Shown here piece by piece: positions 23,317 through 32,140 of a DNA stretch of 36,022 nucleotides (the stretch's first letter is position 1; every line of letters begins with the position of its first letter). Both the position numbers and the translations under genes were made by a program. Origin of the DNA: an uncultured Spirochaetales bacterium (lineage in GTDB: Bacteria; Spirochaetota; Spirochaetia; Sphaerochaetales; Sphaerochaetaceae); NCBI GenBank assembly GCA_949285785.1, contig CASEAG010000020.1:1-36022 (forward strand), in the 5' to 3' direction. The notes beneath the pieces were generated by a model. That model searched no databases, was not told the origin of the DNA, and saw only the letters and a list, made by a program, of their open reading frames with translations.

Positions 23317-24717
23317 ATGGCACGCAACTTCCTATTCTACGATCTGGAGACCTTCGGCCTGGACAGCAGGTCCGACAGGATAGCACAGGTGGCGATGGTG
23401 CGCACCGACATGAAGCTGCGCGTCATCGAGGACCCGAAGGTCCTGATGTGCCGCATAGCGCCCGACTATCTTCCAAGCCCTTCCGCATGTCTGGTCACGG
23501 GCATCACCCCGCAGCAGACTCTGAAGGAGGGCATCGGGGAGTTCGACTTCATCAGGACCATCGACGAGGAGTTCAAGCGGTCCGACACCATTGTCACAGG
23601 CTTCAACAACATCGCCTTCGACGACGAGTTCATCCGCAACGCCCTGTACCGCAACCTGATGGACCCGTACGAGAGGGAATGGATGAACGGCTGCTCCCGA
23701 TGGGACATCATCGACCTTGTGCGTGCGGTGCACGACTTCCGTCCGGACGGCATCAGGTTCCTCCACAGGAAGGAGAACGGCTCGCCCTCCTTCAAGCTGG
23801 TCCACCTGACCGAGGACAACGGAATCCCCCAGGAGGGCGCCCACGACGCGCTCGTCGACGTCTATGCCACGATCAACGTCGCCAAGCTCATCATGGACAG
23901 GCAGCCCCAGCTGTTCGACTTCTACCTGAACAACAGGAGCAAGAGCAGGATAAACGCCATGCTCGACACGCTGTCCATGCGTCCAGTGATGTACACATGC
24001 CAGAGCTTCACCGGCGAGAGGGGCGCCTCGAGGCCGGTGTGCCCGATCACCTTCGACAAGGGACGCTCCTCCAGCGTGGTGTGCTTCGACCTGACCCAGG
24101 ACGCCCGCACGCTTCTCGAACCGGACGACTATCATGGAATAGTCCGCGTCACGACAAACCGCTGCCCTTACATAGCGCCGATCACGATCCTGACGAACGT
24201 CAGCGAGGTCCAGCAGAGGCTGGGCATCGACCTGGACCTGATGCAGCGCAATCTGGAGTTCCTGCGCACAAACCGCCAGGCGGTCATCAAGGCCCTGTCG
24301 GAGAAGCTGAAGGACGACAGGTCGCAGGACCAGAACGTCGACCCCGACCTCAGGATATACATGGACGGGTTCTACAGCGACAGCGACAGGATGAACATGA
24401 AGCTGGTCAACAGCTTTCCGCCGGCCCGCAAGCTGCGCCATAACTGGCACTTCGACAGCGGGAAGATCCCCAAGCTCCTGTTCCGCCAGGTGGCACGCAA
24501 CTGGCCCGAGGTGCTGGACGAGAACGAGCGCATCATGTGGAACAGCTACTGCGCGACGCGGCTTCTCCAGCCGTTCAACCGCAATCCGGACTACAACACA
24601 TACATGAAGGAGGTCGACGAGCTGATGAACTCCATGGGCGTTAGCGCCCGTGACAAGCTGACGCTGGTCGCCCTCAGGGAGTACGGCCAGAAGCTGTACG
24701 ACGAGGTGCTGCACTAG
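23317..24717 (+). CDS. sbcB: Exodeoxyribonuclease I
   Basis: This 466-residue single-strand 3'-to-5' exonuclease acts in mismatch repair and recombination. The DEDDh catalytic set is complete: Asp9 and Glu11 (FYDLETFG), Asp102 ([14 protein letters not shown]), and His176 with Asp181 ([10 protein letters not shown]). The exonuclease fold covers about residues 1-190. The Exo I-specific parts follow: [19 protein letters not shown] with SH3-like character near 222-240, and a C-terminal helical domain ([40 protein letters not shown]). Length matches E. coli SbcB (about 475). The start is the first in-frame ATG after a strong promoter, with no ribosome site. The prfA promoter -35 overlaps its stop codon. 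Confidence 0.95.
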   Translation: MARNFLFYDLETFGLDSRSDRIAQVAMVRTDMKLRVIEDPKVLMCRIAPDYLPSPSACLVTGITPQQTLKEGIGEFDFIRTIDEEFKRSDTIVTGFNNIAFDDEFIRNALYRNLMDPYEREWMNGCSRWDIIDLVRAVHDFRPDGIRFLHRKENGSPSFKLVHLTEDNGIPQEGAHDALVDVYATINVAKLIMDRQPQLFDFYLNNRSKSRINAMLDTLSMRPVMYTCQSFTGERGASRPVCPITFDKGRSSSVVCFDLTQDARTLLEPDDYHGIVRVTTNRCPYIAPITILTNVSEVQQRLGIDLDLMQRNLEFLRTNRQAVIKALSEKLKDDRSQDQNVDPDLRIYMDGFYSDSDRMNMKLVNSFPPARKLRHNWHFDSGKIPKLLFRQVARNWPEVLDENERIMWNSYCATRLLQPFNRNPDYNTYMKEVDELMNSMGVSARDKLTLVALREYGQKLYDEVLH

Positions 24718-24743
24718 ACCTGCGGCCCCGCCCTCGCTAATAT
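24715..24743 (+). promoter_or_regulatory. Promoter of prfA-prmC
   Basis: TAGACC (24715-24720), beginning in the sbcB TAG stop, and TAATAT (24738-24743) are separated by 17 bp. The leader is about 25 nt and contains GGAG (24767-24770) before the ATG at 24776, so this is a conventional leader. Confidence 0.5.
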
Positions 24744-24775
24744 TCCTAAGACCATTTCCATACTACGGAGACAAG

Positions 24776-25840
24776 ATGCTAGAGAAGCTTGAGGAGTTCT
24801 CCCGTCAGCTTGAAGACATAGACAGCCGGCTTGCTGACGGCGAGACGATGAAGGACATGAAGAGATACACCGCCCTGATGCAGGAGCGCAGCCACGTCGC
24901 TCCCATCGTGGAGTCGCTCACCCGCCTGTCCTCGATCCGCACACAGATCGACGAGGCCAGGGCGATGATCAGGGCCGAGGAGGACGCCGAGCTGCAGGAG
25001 ATGGCGAGACAGGAGCTTGTACAGCTCGAAGGCCAGGCGGAGGCCGAGGAGAGGAGAGCGAAGATGCTCCTCATCCCGCCCGACCCACTCGAGGGCAAGA
25101 ACATCATCATGGAGATACGCGCAGGAACCGGTGGAGACGAGGCCAGCCTCTTCGCATCGGACCTGTTCAGGATGTACTCCCACTACGCCGAATCGAAGCA
25201 CTGGAAGCTCGACGTGATGAACTCCAGCGAAAGCGGCGTCGGCGGCTACAAGGAGATCGTGTGCTCGATCAGCGGCAAGGACGTCTATGGTTCGCTGCGC
25301 TTCGAGAGCGGTGTGCATCGTGTCCAGCGCGTCCCCGAGACCGAGTCCAGCGGCAGGATACACACCTCCGCAGTCACGGTCGCGGTGCTTCCAGAGGCCG
25401 AGGAGACCGACATCGAGATCCGCCAGGAGGATCTGAAGATCGACGTGATGAGGGCCGGCGGTCCCGGCGGACAGTGCGTCAACACGACGGACTCGGCCGT
25501 TCGCATCACCCACATCCCCACCGGAATCGTCGTCATCCAGCAGGACGAGAAGAGCCAGCTGAAGAACAAGAACAAGGCGCTTCGAGTCCTCAGGGCCCGC
25601 CTCTACGACATGGAGGAGAGCCGCAAGAGGGCCGAGAGGGCCGCAGAACGCAAGAGCCAGGTCGGCTCCGGAGACCGTTCGGAGCGCATCAGGACCTACA
25701 ACTTCCCGCAGAACCGTGTTACAGACCACAGGATAAACCTGACGCTGTATCATCTGGACCAGGTCATCAACGGAGACCTCGACGAGATAATCGAGCCGCT
25801 GAAGATCGCCGCCGGAGAAGAGGCGCTTAGAAACTCATGA
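24776..25840 (+). CDS. prfA: Peptide chain release factor 1
   Basis: This 354-residue translation factor releases the peptide at UAA and UAG codons. The hydrolysis motif GGQ is at 231-233 ([18 protein letters not shown]). The stop-codon recognition region reads [20 protein letters not shown], where the PxT tripeptide is PET, the RF1 position (RF2 would have SPF). The N-terminal helical domain spans about 1-100 and [20 protein letters not shown] opens the core. ATG and GGAG spacing are normal. Its stop overlaps the prmC ATG (ATGA, 25837-25840), pairing the factor with the enzyme that methylates its GGQ glutamine, a common and functional arrangement. Confidence 0.97.
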   Translation: MLEKLEEFSRQLEDIDSRLADGETMKDMKRYTALMQERSHVAPIVESLTRLSSIRTQIDEARAMIRAEEDAELQEMARQELVQLEGQAEAEERRAKMLLIPPDPLEGKNIIMEIRAGTGGDEASLFASDLFRMYSHYAESKHWKLDVMNSSESGVGGYKEIVCSISGKDVYGSLRFESGVHRVQRVPETESSGRIHTSAVTVAVLPEAEETDIEIRQEDLKIDVMRAGGPGGQCVNTTDSAVRITHIPTGIVVIQQDEKSQLKNKNKALRVLRARLYDMEESRKRAERAAERKSQVGSGDRSERIRTYNFPQNRVTDHRINLTLYHLDQVINGDLDEIIEPLKIAAGEEALRNS

Positions 25841-26700
25841 CGCTCGCCCAGGCCAAGGCGGAGGCGCTCAGACGGCTGTCTGTCGCAGGACTGGAGGATC
25901 CGGTGCTCGAAGTCCAGGTCCTGCTTGGCCATGTAGGCTTCGACCGCGTACGCCAGATCCTAGATGCACACACGCCGATCGACGATGACACGCTCACCAG
26001 CCTCATGTCGCTCGTCGACAGGAGAGCGGCCAGGGAGCCGATGGCCTATCTGACAGGGCACAGGGAGTTCTACGGCCTGGACTTCACCGTCACCAGCGAC
26101 ACGCTGATCCCCCGCCCCGACACCGAGACGCTGGTGGAGGTCGCCCTCTCCAGAGGTGCACACATCCCCTGCCCCCGCATTCTGGATCTGTGCACGGGGA
26201 CAGGCTGTGTCGGAATCTCCATTGCACATTCGATCGAGGTGTCATCGCTGACACTGGTGGACATCAGCCCCCGTGCCCTTGAGGTGGCACGGCTCAACGC
26301 CTCGCGCATCCTTGGCGACTCATGCCGCTGGCGGTGCATCGAAGGCGACCTCATGTGCAACATCGAGGATGACGCTTTCGACATCATAGTATCCAACCCG
26401 CCATACATCGCACCCGAGTGGATGGAATGCCTCTCCCCGGAGGTCATGATGGAGCCGTCGCTGGCGCTGAGGGACGATGACGACGATGGTCTCGGCATCG
26501 AGAGACGCATCGTAGACGAGGCGGTCGGACATCTGGCGGACGGAGGCGTCCTGGCCCTGGAGTGCGACTACAGGCAGGCTCGTGACCTCGAGTCCTACAT
26601 GAAGGCCAGGGGATACGTGGACACGCTTGTGACGAATGACCTCGCCGGTCTTGAGCGCGTGGTGTCCGCAAGATTTGCAAAGCGGAGTCCAAAGGACTAA
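25837..26700 (+). CDS. prmC: Release-factor glutamine methyltransferase
   Basis: This 287-residue SAM-dependent enzyme methylates the Gln of the GGQ motif in release factors. The N-terminal helical domain (about 1-75, [20 protein letters not shown]) is followed by the substrate-binding [20 protein letters not shown]. The class I methyltransferase core follows: [16 protein letters not shown] (SAM loop, near 110-125) and the catalytic NPPY at 187-190 ([13 protein letters not shown]). It overlaps prfA by 4 nt, so the two are co-translated. The TAA stop (26698-26700) also forms the first half of the -10 box of the next promoter, so the following aroA unit can be transcribed separately. Confidence 0.96.
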   Translation: MTLAQAKAEALRRLSVAGLEDPVLEVQVLLGHVGFDRVRQILDAHTPIDDDTLTSLMSLVDRRAAREPMAYLTGHREFYGLDFTVTSDTLIPRPDTETLVEVALSRGAHIPCPRILDLCTGTGCVGISIAHSIEVSSLTLVDISPRALEVARLNASRILGDSCRWRCIEGDLMCNIEDDAFDIIVSNPPYIAPEWMECLSPEVMMEPSLALRDDDDDGLGIERRIVDEAVGHLADGGVLALECDYRQARDLESYMKARGYVDTLVTNDLAGLERVVSARFAKRSPKD

Positions 26701-26703
26701 TAT
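26675..26703 (+). promoter_or_regulatory. Promoter of the aroA-aldolase-PatB unit, predicted leaderless
   Basis: TTGCAA (26675-26680) and TAATAT (26698-26703) are separated by exactly 17 bp. Both lie inside or across the end of prmC, whose TAA stop is part of the -10. The aroA ATG at 26714 is 10 nt downstream with no ribosome site. Confidence 0.6.
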
Positions 26704-26713
26704 TTCCCCTGTC

Positions 26714-27979
26714 ATGATAACCCTGAAGCCATCCAAGGTCGGAGGATCCGTATGGATCCCCGCAAGCAAGAGCCAGACGATAAGGGCCCTTCTCATCGCA
26801 CTTGCCGCCCGTGGCAGGAGCATCGTCCGCAACCCGCTGTACAGTGCGGACACTCTCAGCTGCATAGGGGCGCTCAGAAGCCTGGGCTGTTCCGTCGTCA
26901 TGTGCGACGACCACCTCGAAGTGGACAGCACCTCACTCGCCTGCAATGGCCGTGACGTCAGGATCGACACCGGCAACAGCGGGACCACCACCTATCTCAT
27001 CTACGGTCTGCTTGGCACGCTCGGCTGCCGCAGCGTGACCATAGCCGGTGACGAGCAGCTCAACAGACGCCCGATAAGGCCTCTCGTCGACGCCTACCGC
27101 GACCTGGGGCTTGAAGGGACATGCACAGGGGACTGTCCCCCGGTGGTCATGCAGGGAAGACTGGACGGAGGCCGGACGAGCATCGAATGCAGGACCAGCC
27201 AGTACCTGTCATCACTGCTGCTCTCCCTGCCGCTTGCGGCGCATGACAGCGAGGTCGACATCCCTCTGCTGTACGAGAAGCCATATGTCTCCATGACTCT
27301 CGACTGGCTCGACAGGCAGGGCATCAGGTACGACATGAGAGAGGACCTTCAGCATCTGAGGATGTATGGCGCCCAGCACTACCACCCGTTCGACGAGACC
27401 ATTGCAGGAGACTTCTCCTCCGCATCGTTCTTCCTGGTCGCGGCGGCCATCACCGGATGCACTCTGACGCTGAAGGGGCTGGACATGGATGACAGCCAGG
27501 GAGACAAGGGGGTCATCGACATCCTTCGCGAGATGGGATGCGACGTCTGCAGCTCGGATGAGGGAATCACGATAAGCGGGCGGTCCGGTCTACGGGGAGG
27601 CACGTTCGACCTCAATGCGATGCCGGATGCCCTTCCCGTCCTATCCGTGCTCGGTGCGGTGACCGCATCCCCGCTCACGCTGACGAACGTGGCAAACGCC
27701 AGGATCAAGGAGACGGACAGGATTGAGTGCATGAGTGCCAACCTCAGGATGCTCGGCCTCGACGTGGAGGAGCACGAAGACGGGCTCACAGTCCATCCGG
27801 GGCATGTGAAGGGAGGCATCACGGTGCCCGGATACGGCGACCACAGGATGATAATGGCCATGGCCATACTCTCGCTGATAGCGCAGGATGGCCTGACGAT
27901 AGACGACGAGAAGGCGGCGGATGTCACCTTCCCGACATTCTTCAGTCTGCTTGACAGAGTCAAAGGAGGTAGCGAATGA
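26714..27979 (+). CDS. aroA: EPSP synthase (3-phosphoshikimate 1-carboxyvinyltransferase)
   Basis: This shikimate-pathway enzyme joins PEP and shikimate-3-phosphate on the way to aromatic amino acids. The 421-residue protein starts MITLKPSKVGGSVWIPASKS; a longer open frame to 26636 lies inside prmC and is ignored. Signatures are PASKSQTIRALLIAL (shikimate-phosphate site), DTGNSGTTTYLI (PEP loop, with Ser where many have Ala), RTSQYLSSLLLSLPLA, AGDFSSASFFLVAAA, NARIKETDRIECM and GYGDHRMIMAMAIL. All key parts are intact. The ending overlaps the aldolase start as ATGA. No other aro gene is in the window. Confidence 0.96.
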   Translation: MITLKPSKVGGSVWIPASKSQTIRALLIALAARGRSIVRNPLYSADTLSCIGALRSLGCSVVMCDDHLEVDSTSLACNGRDVRIDTGNSGTTTYLIYGLLGTLGCRSVTIAGDEQLNRRPIRPLVDAYRDLGLEGTCTGDCPPVVMQGRLDGGRTSIECRTSQYLSSLLLSLPLAAHDSEVDIPLLYEKPYVSMTLDWLDRQGIRYDMREDLQHLRMYGAQHYHPFDETIAGDFSSASFFLVAAAITGCTLTLKGLDMDDSQGDKGVIDILREMGCDVCSSDEGITISGRSGLRGGTFDLNAMPDALPVLSVLGAVTASPLTLTNVANARIKETDRIECMSANLRMLGLDVEEHEDGLTVHPGHVKGGITVPGYGDHRMIMAMAILSLIAQDGLTIDDEKAADVTFPTFFSLLDRVKGGSE

Positions 27980-28983
27980 CGATAGATCTGAGATCGGACA
28001 CGTTCACAATGCCCACACAGGGCATGCGGGATGCGATATACAGGGCCGAGGTGGGCGATGACGTCTATGGGGAGGACCCCACCGTCAACAGGCTGCAGGA
28101 GATGGGCTGCCATCTCACGGGAAAGCCCGCCTGCCTGTACGTGTCTTCCGGGTGCATGGGCAACCTGATAGCCATCGCTGTGCAGTGCGGACGCGGGTGC
28201 GAGGTGCTGTGCACAAAGGAGAGCCATATCGTCTGCCATGAGATCGGCGCCCTGAGTTCGATAGGCCTGAGCCAGCCGACCATAGTCCCGAGCACACCAG
28301 AAGGCCTCATGCTCACTGATGGTCTCGACGCATTCAAGCGCAGTTACAGCTACGACATGGCCGACAGGACTCTGGTAGAGGTGGAGAACACCACCAGCGG
28401 CATAGTCTACCCCATCGAGACGGTCAAGGCGATACACGAATGGGCGAAGGCGAACGGGATGAACGTGCACACGGACGGAGCCCGGATCTTCAACGCCGTC
28501 GTCGAGACGGGCATACCGCTGACCGAATGGGCGAAGTACACGGACACCATCACGTTCTGCCTTTCAAAGGGGCTTGGTGCTCCGATGGGAAGCCTGCTGT
28601 GCGGCAGCGAGGAGTTCATCGAGAAGGCGAAGAGGCTGCGCAAGATGCTGGGCGGAGGGATGAGGCAGATCGGCTTCATGGCGGCAGCCGGAATCTACGC
28701 GCTGGAGAACAACGTCGACAGGCTGAGGGATGACCACAGGCACGCCGCGGCGATCAGGGTGGCTCTGGAGGAGACGGACTGGGCGAAGATCGAACGCTTT
28801 GGCACGAACATGGTCTTCTTCTCATGCCACGGCACCACGAACAGGGATGTGATCGCCCATTTCAGGAAGCAGGGCATACTCTTCGCCGAGGATGCGGGAT
28901 TCTGCCGCATGGTCACCAGCATCAACGTCGACGACGAGATGACGGACAAGGTCGTCAGGACGATAAGGGAGTACAGACCATGA
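27976..28983 (+). CDS. ltaE: Low-specificity L-threonine aldolase
   Basis: This 335-residue PLP enzyme of fold type I splits L-threonine or L-allo-threonine to glycine and acetaldehyde. The opening MTIDLRSDTFTMPTQGMRDA and GDDVYGEDPTVNRLQ are diagnostic of the family. The PLP lysine is Lys198 in FCLSKGLGAPMGSLLCG, and HTDGARIFNA supplies the Asp for the pyridine nitrogen. AAAGGAGGT lies just before the ATG, which overlaps the aroA stop by 4 nt; its own stop overlaps the next gene in the same way. Beta-eliminating lyases share parts of this pattern, but the DLRSDT start favours threonine aldolase. Confidence 0.94.
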   Translation: MTIDLRSDTFTMPTQGMRDAIYRAEVGDDVYGEDPTVNRLQEMGCHLTGKPACLYVSSGCMGNLIAIAVQCGRGCEVLCTKESHIVCHEIGALSSIGLSQPTIVPSTPEGLMLTDGLDAFKRSYSYDMADRTLVEVENTTSGIVYPIETVKAIHEWAKANGMNVHTDGARIFNAVVETGIPLTEWAKYTDTITFCLSKGLGAPMGSLLCGSEEFIEKAKRLRKMLGGGMRQIGFMAAAGIYALENNVDRLRDDHRHAAAIRVALEETDWAKIERFGTNMVFFSCHGTTNRDVIAHFRKQGILFAEDAGFCRMVTSINVDDEMTDKVVRTIREYRP

Positions 28984-30209
28984 GCCATGACTTCTCGCAT
29001 TCGGTCGACCGTGCAGGAAGCAGGGCCGAGAAATGGGAAAGGGGGAACATCGCAGGCATCTGCGGCAATGCGGACGCACTGCCCTTCTGGGTGGCCGACA
29101 TGGACCTTCCCGTCAGCGACGGCATACGTCAGGCGCTGGAGGACGAGGCCAGGCTCGGCGTCATAGGATACCGTAACAGCAGCGCTCTCAAGCCGGCGTT
29201 CATCTCCTTCATGAAGGAGCGCCACGATACGGTGCTGGACGAGGACCATGTCGCATTCGCACAGGGCATGCTGCACGCGATCGCCCTGGCGATGAACATC
29301 TTCACGAAGGAAGGCGACAGGATCCTGCTACCCTACCCGAGCTATCATCCATTCATCGACATGATCGAGGACAACGGACGCGTCATCGTGCCCTACCACA
29401 TGAAGAGGACGGCAGAAGGATTCACCCTGGATCCCGACGAGTGGAAGGCGGCAGGCGAAGGCTGCCAGGCGATCCTGTTCTGCTCGCCACACAATCCCAC
29501 CGGAATCGTGTTCACGGACAGCGAGCTCGAGAGCATTCTGACGCTTGCAAGGGACAGGGGACAGCTGGTGCTGTGCGACGAGATCCACAGCGACCTGGCA
29601 CTGCCCGGCTACAGACATGTCCCGATGGTCAAGGCGAACGAGGGGATAGGAGCCGACGTCATCACGTTCGCAGCCGCATCCAAGAGCTTCAACATCGCCG
29701 GCGAGCACTGCGCCTTCGCATGCTTCTCCTCGAAGGAGATGAAGGAGCGCTACGAGAAGGTCGAGAAGAGACTGCACCTCACCAGTCCCGGCTACAGCGT
29801 CGCCTCGATGGCCGAGATGGCCTATCTTCATGGATTGGAGTACAACAGGCAGCTGTGCAGACATCTGGAGAGGAACCAGAACCGGCTGGAGGATTTCCTC
29901 AGGACACGATGTCCCGAGCTGAAGCTGTGCAAGGGCCAGGCCTCCTTCATCGTGTTCATCGACTGCAGCGCGATATGGGACAAGGTGGTCCAGGACAGAC
30001 AGGAGAATCCACAGCTGTACGACGGCGACCATTTCGTGCTTTCGCACTTCTTCGGACAGAGGGGCGGCATCTGCATGAACGATGGGACATGGTTCGGCGG
30101 AGATGAGTACAAGTGCTATGTACGTTTCAACTTCGGCTGTGGAGAGGATCTTCTGGAGAAGGGGCTCGAAGGTCTTGAGAAGGCCGTGGAATTCATACGG
30201 GAGGCCTGA
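28980..30209 (+). CDS. PatB/MalY-type cystathionine beta-lyase (C-S lyase)
   Basis: This 409-residue PLP aminotransferase-fold enzyme probably cleaves C-S bonds of cystathionine or cysteine conjugates to pyruvate, ammonia and a thiol. The start MSHDFSHSVDRAGSRAEKWE at 28980 overlaps the aldolase stop (ATGA); a longer frame to 28824 is inside the aldolase. Family marks are LPFWVADMDLPVSDGIRQAL, GVIGYRNSS, LFCSPHNPTGIVFT, VLCDEIHSDLALPGYRHVP, and the PLP lysine Lys235 in AAASKSFNIAGEHCAFAC. C-terminal YVRFNFGCGEDLLEKGLE holds the carboxylate-binding Arg. It is the last gene of the aroA unit. MalY relatives in E. coli also modulate the maltose regulator, which cannot be judged here. Confidence 0.93.
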   Translation: MSHDFSHSVDRAGSRAEKWERGNIAGICGNADALPFWVADMDLPVSDGIRQALEDEARLGVIGYRNSSALKPAFISFMKERHDTVLDEDHVAFAQGMLHAIALAMNIFTKEGDRILLPYPSYHPFIDMIEDNGRVIVPYHMKRTAEGFTLDPDEWKAAGEGCQAILFCSPHNPTGIVFTDSELESILTLARDRGQLVLCDEIHSDLALPGYRHVPMVKANEGIGADVITFAAASKSFNIAGEHCAFACFSSKEMKERYEKVEKRLHLTSPGYSVASMAEMAYLHGLEYNRQLCRHLERNQNRLEDFLRTRCPELKLCKGQASFIVFIDCSAIWDKVVQDRQENPQLYDGDHFVLSHFFGQRGGICMNDGTWFGGDEYKCYVRFNFGCGEDLLEKGLEGLEKAVEFIREA

Positions 30210-30240
30210 AGGTACCGTATAATCAATCCATAATACAGAC

Positions 30241-30270
30241 GATGCTCCCCGGAGGAATCCAGGGAGCATC
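30241..30270. terminator. Hairpin between convergent genes
   Basis: A perfect 9-bp stem, GATGCTCCC (30241-30249) and GGGAGCATC (30262-30270), has a 12-nt loop. It lies between the plus-strand PatB-like stop (30209) and the minus-strand stop at 30302. There is no clean T run on either strand, so termination strength is uncertain. Confidence 0.45.
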
Positions 30271-30301
30271 GCATTTCAAAGCCCGAAGTTGCAATTCTTC
30301 G

Positions 30302-32059
30302 TCAGACACCCCACATGTATGCAAGAGCGGGAATGACGACGAACATCGCCACCGTGCAGATCGTCAGCAGGACGAAGAGCACGCGCAGCTTGATGCCGTT
30401 GTAGGCGATGAGGACCTTGTCCTTCCTGACCGCAGCCCTCTTCGCCGCTATGGCCTGATAGGTCATTATCATGATGACGGCGAGCGTGAATATGTTGATC
30501 ATCGTGATCAGCGAGAAGATGCCGGCATCCGAGACCATAGACAAGCCGACCAGCATCGATGACATGACGCCGAACAGTCCGGTGCCGAGCATCCCGATGC
30601 TGTCCTCGCCAGTGTAGCTCTGGCTGTAGAACGCGATGATGATCCATATCACGACGCTGAAGAGGTTGATGAAGGCCTGCAGGAACAGGGAAAGACCCGC
30701 CCTGTTGGCCCTGACGATGATCTCCAGCTGGGTGCGCACCGACTGTTCGTAATCGATCGCCGGGTCGTTGTTCTCGTCGTAGTAGTAGTTCAGGCGCATC
30801 GTGAAGTTGTCCATATCCTCAGTGTCATGGATGAGCCTGTAGCCGGAGGTCACGGAGAAGTACGGCGTAAAGCCGCTGATCAGATTTCCTTCGCTGTCCG
30901 TGGACCTGTCCGGGACGTACCTGATGTAGTCGGCGTCCATAGTCGGCAGGATATACATCTTGAACTGCACCGAATCCAGAGGATAGCGGACGCTGTCGAA
31001 GGCCTTCTCGAAGGTGGCGTTGAAGCGGATCTTCTGGTAGCACATCGTGCGCAGCCTTCCCTCCTCGTCGTAGTACTGGACCTCCTCGAGCTCCTTGAGC
31101 GTGCCCAGGGAGTCCGGCACGAACTCGCCGTTTCCGATGACGAACATCGTGTTCTTGTCGGTCAGCACGTTCGAGGGCGTCTCACCCGGGTAGTACTCGC
31201 TGTCATGCGTCTCGACCCAGGTCTCGAAGTAGTCGGAATGCTCATCCAGCCATGCATCATGGTCGAATGCACCCTGGGGATGGGCCTCGTCGTTCTCGGC
31301 GTAGTAGTCCTCGATGATCTGGTCGGCCAGCACGTTGCGTGCGTAATGGCGGAACATCTCGCGGAACTCGTCCTTGTCGAACTTGAAGTACAGCTGCATC
31401 CTGCCCTCGTACGAACTGGTTGCAGAGGAGATGTTCTTGATCTTCTCCAGCACGGCGCCGACGGTCACCTCGACATAATGTGCATCCGGCTTGTTCGCCT
31501 TGCTGGTGCCCTCGAGATCGTCATGGTACTTCACCTGGATCGGGTCGTACATGTCGTAGTCCAGGCCGTCGCTTCCGATGCGGTACTTCCTCATGTCGTC
31601 GAAGCGCTCGAATGCGACCTCGCTGGCGCAGAAGATGATGTAGGCGACCAGAGGAACAGCGATGACCAGGACCGAAAGGATCAGCTTCACGCGCTTGCGG
31701 TAGCCTATCATCTTCCAGTTGCGGCTGATGAAGCGCTTCTGCTTCTGCCTCTCTATGTCGTTCTCGACATCGTTGCGCTGGACGGACACGAGGTCCTCGT
31801 CCACCTGGATCACCTCCTCCGACGGCAGGTCCTTCGAGTCGTCCGTCAGGACATCCACCGGAATGAAGAAGTACGCCGCGACCTTGACGCAGAGTCTGTA
31901 GTCCGGCTCCTCGCGTCCACTGAGCACGTCATCCATCCTCGACTGGCTTACGGACACCGCACGATAGAGCGGAAGACCGTGCTTCTGCCCGAGAAACCGG
32001 TCCAGAGCGACCAGTTTCTCCCTTGTCCTCTTTCCCACTTGTGAATTCATAGCCCGCAT
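30302..32059 (-). CDS. XRE-like DNA-binding domain fused to a pentameric-ligand-gated-channel-like membrane protein
   Basis: This 585-residue protein has an unusual build. Residues about 12-75 look like an XRE/Cro helix-turn-helix (VSQSRMDDVLSGREEPDYRL, then AAYFFIPVDVLTDD). A basic linker leads to one membrane helix (about 123-145). Residues 150-450 are predicted outside and resemble the pLGIC extracellular domain: VEVTVGAVLEKIKNI...EGRMQLYFKF (196-227) fits strands beta1-beta2, and RYPLDSVQFKMYIL (358-371) fits the loop that reads RYPFDSQTLHIYLI in GLIC. Four helices follow (about 454-478, 487-510, 513-537, 558-582) with the M1-M4 spacing. The known channels have no DNA-binding domain. The HTH and topology are well supported; the channel homology is from remembered motifs. 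No strong ribosome site precedes the ATG at 32059; a second ATG is at 32050. Confidence 0.88.
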   Translation of the reverse strand: MRAMNSQVGKRTREKLVALDRFLGQKHGLPLYRAVSVSQSRMDDVLSGREEPDYRLCVKVAAYFFIPVDVLTDDSKDLPSEEVIQVDEDLVSVQRNDVENDIERQKQKRFISRNWKMIGYRKRVKLILSVLVIAVPLVAYIIFCASEVAFERFDDMRKYRIGSDGLDYDMYDPIQVKYHDDLEGTSKANKPDAHYVEVTVGAVLEKIKNISSATSSYEGRMQLYFKFDKDEFREMFRHYARNVLADQIIEDYYAENDEAHPQGAFDHDAWLDEHSDYFETWVETHDSEYYPGETPSNVLTDKNTMFVIGNGEFVPDSLGTLKELEEVQYYDEEGRLRTMCYQKIRFNATFEKAFDSVRYPLDSVQFKMYILPTMDADYIRYVPDRSTDSEGNLISGFTPYFSVTSGYRLIHDTEDMDNFTMRLNYYYDENNDPAIDYEQSVRTQLEIIVRANRAGLSLFLQAFINLFSVVIWIIIAFYSQSYTGEDSIGMLGTGLFGVMSSMLVGLSMVSDAGIFSLITMINIFTLAVIMIMTYQAIAAKRAAVRKDKVLIAYNGIKLRVLFVLLTICTVAMFVVIPALAYMWGV

Positions 32060-32079
32060 ATGGTAACGGTTTTATGTCT

Positions 32080-32106
32080 CATGTGGAAAGCACACCACAT
32101 GTGGTG
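32080..32106. promoter_or_regulatory. Candidate operator between the HTH-channel-like gene and the glycosylase gene
   Basis: A perfect 14-bp palindrome, CACCACATGTGGTG, lies at 32093-32106, and an extra half-site, CATGTGG, at 32080-32086. It sits in the 81-bp divergent gap, about where -35 boxes of both genes would fall. Autoregulation by the adjacent XRE-like domain is the natural guess. Confidence 0.5.
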
Positions 32107-32124
32107 CATCTTCAGATACCATGT

Positions 32125-32130
32125 TATGAT
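32125..32130 (+). promoter_or_regulatory. Candidate -10 box of the glycosylase gene
   Basis: TATGAT (32125-32130) lies 10 nt before the ATG at 32141, which has no Shine-Dalgarno. No convincing -35 is present; its place is taken by the palindrome at 32093-32106. Confidence 0.35.
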
Positions 32131-32140
32131 ACCGGTACAT

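Noticed and set aside
30827-32044. A 405-codon plus-strand frame opposite the HTH-channel-like gene
   Set aside because: It is antisense to a protein with a coherent domain order and membrane topology; its composition is the usual shadow bias.
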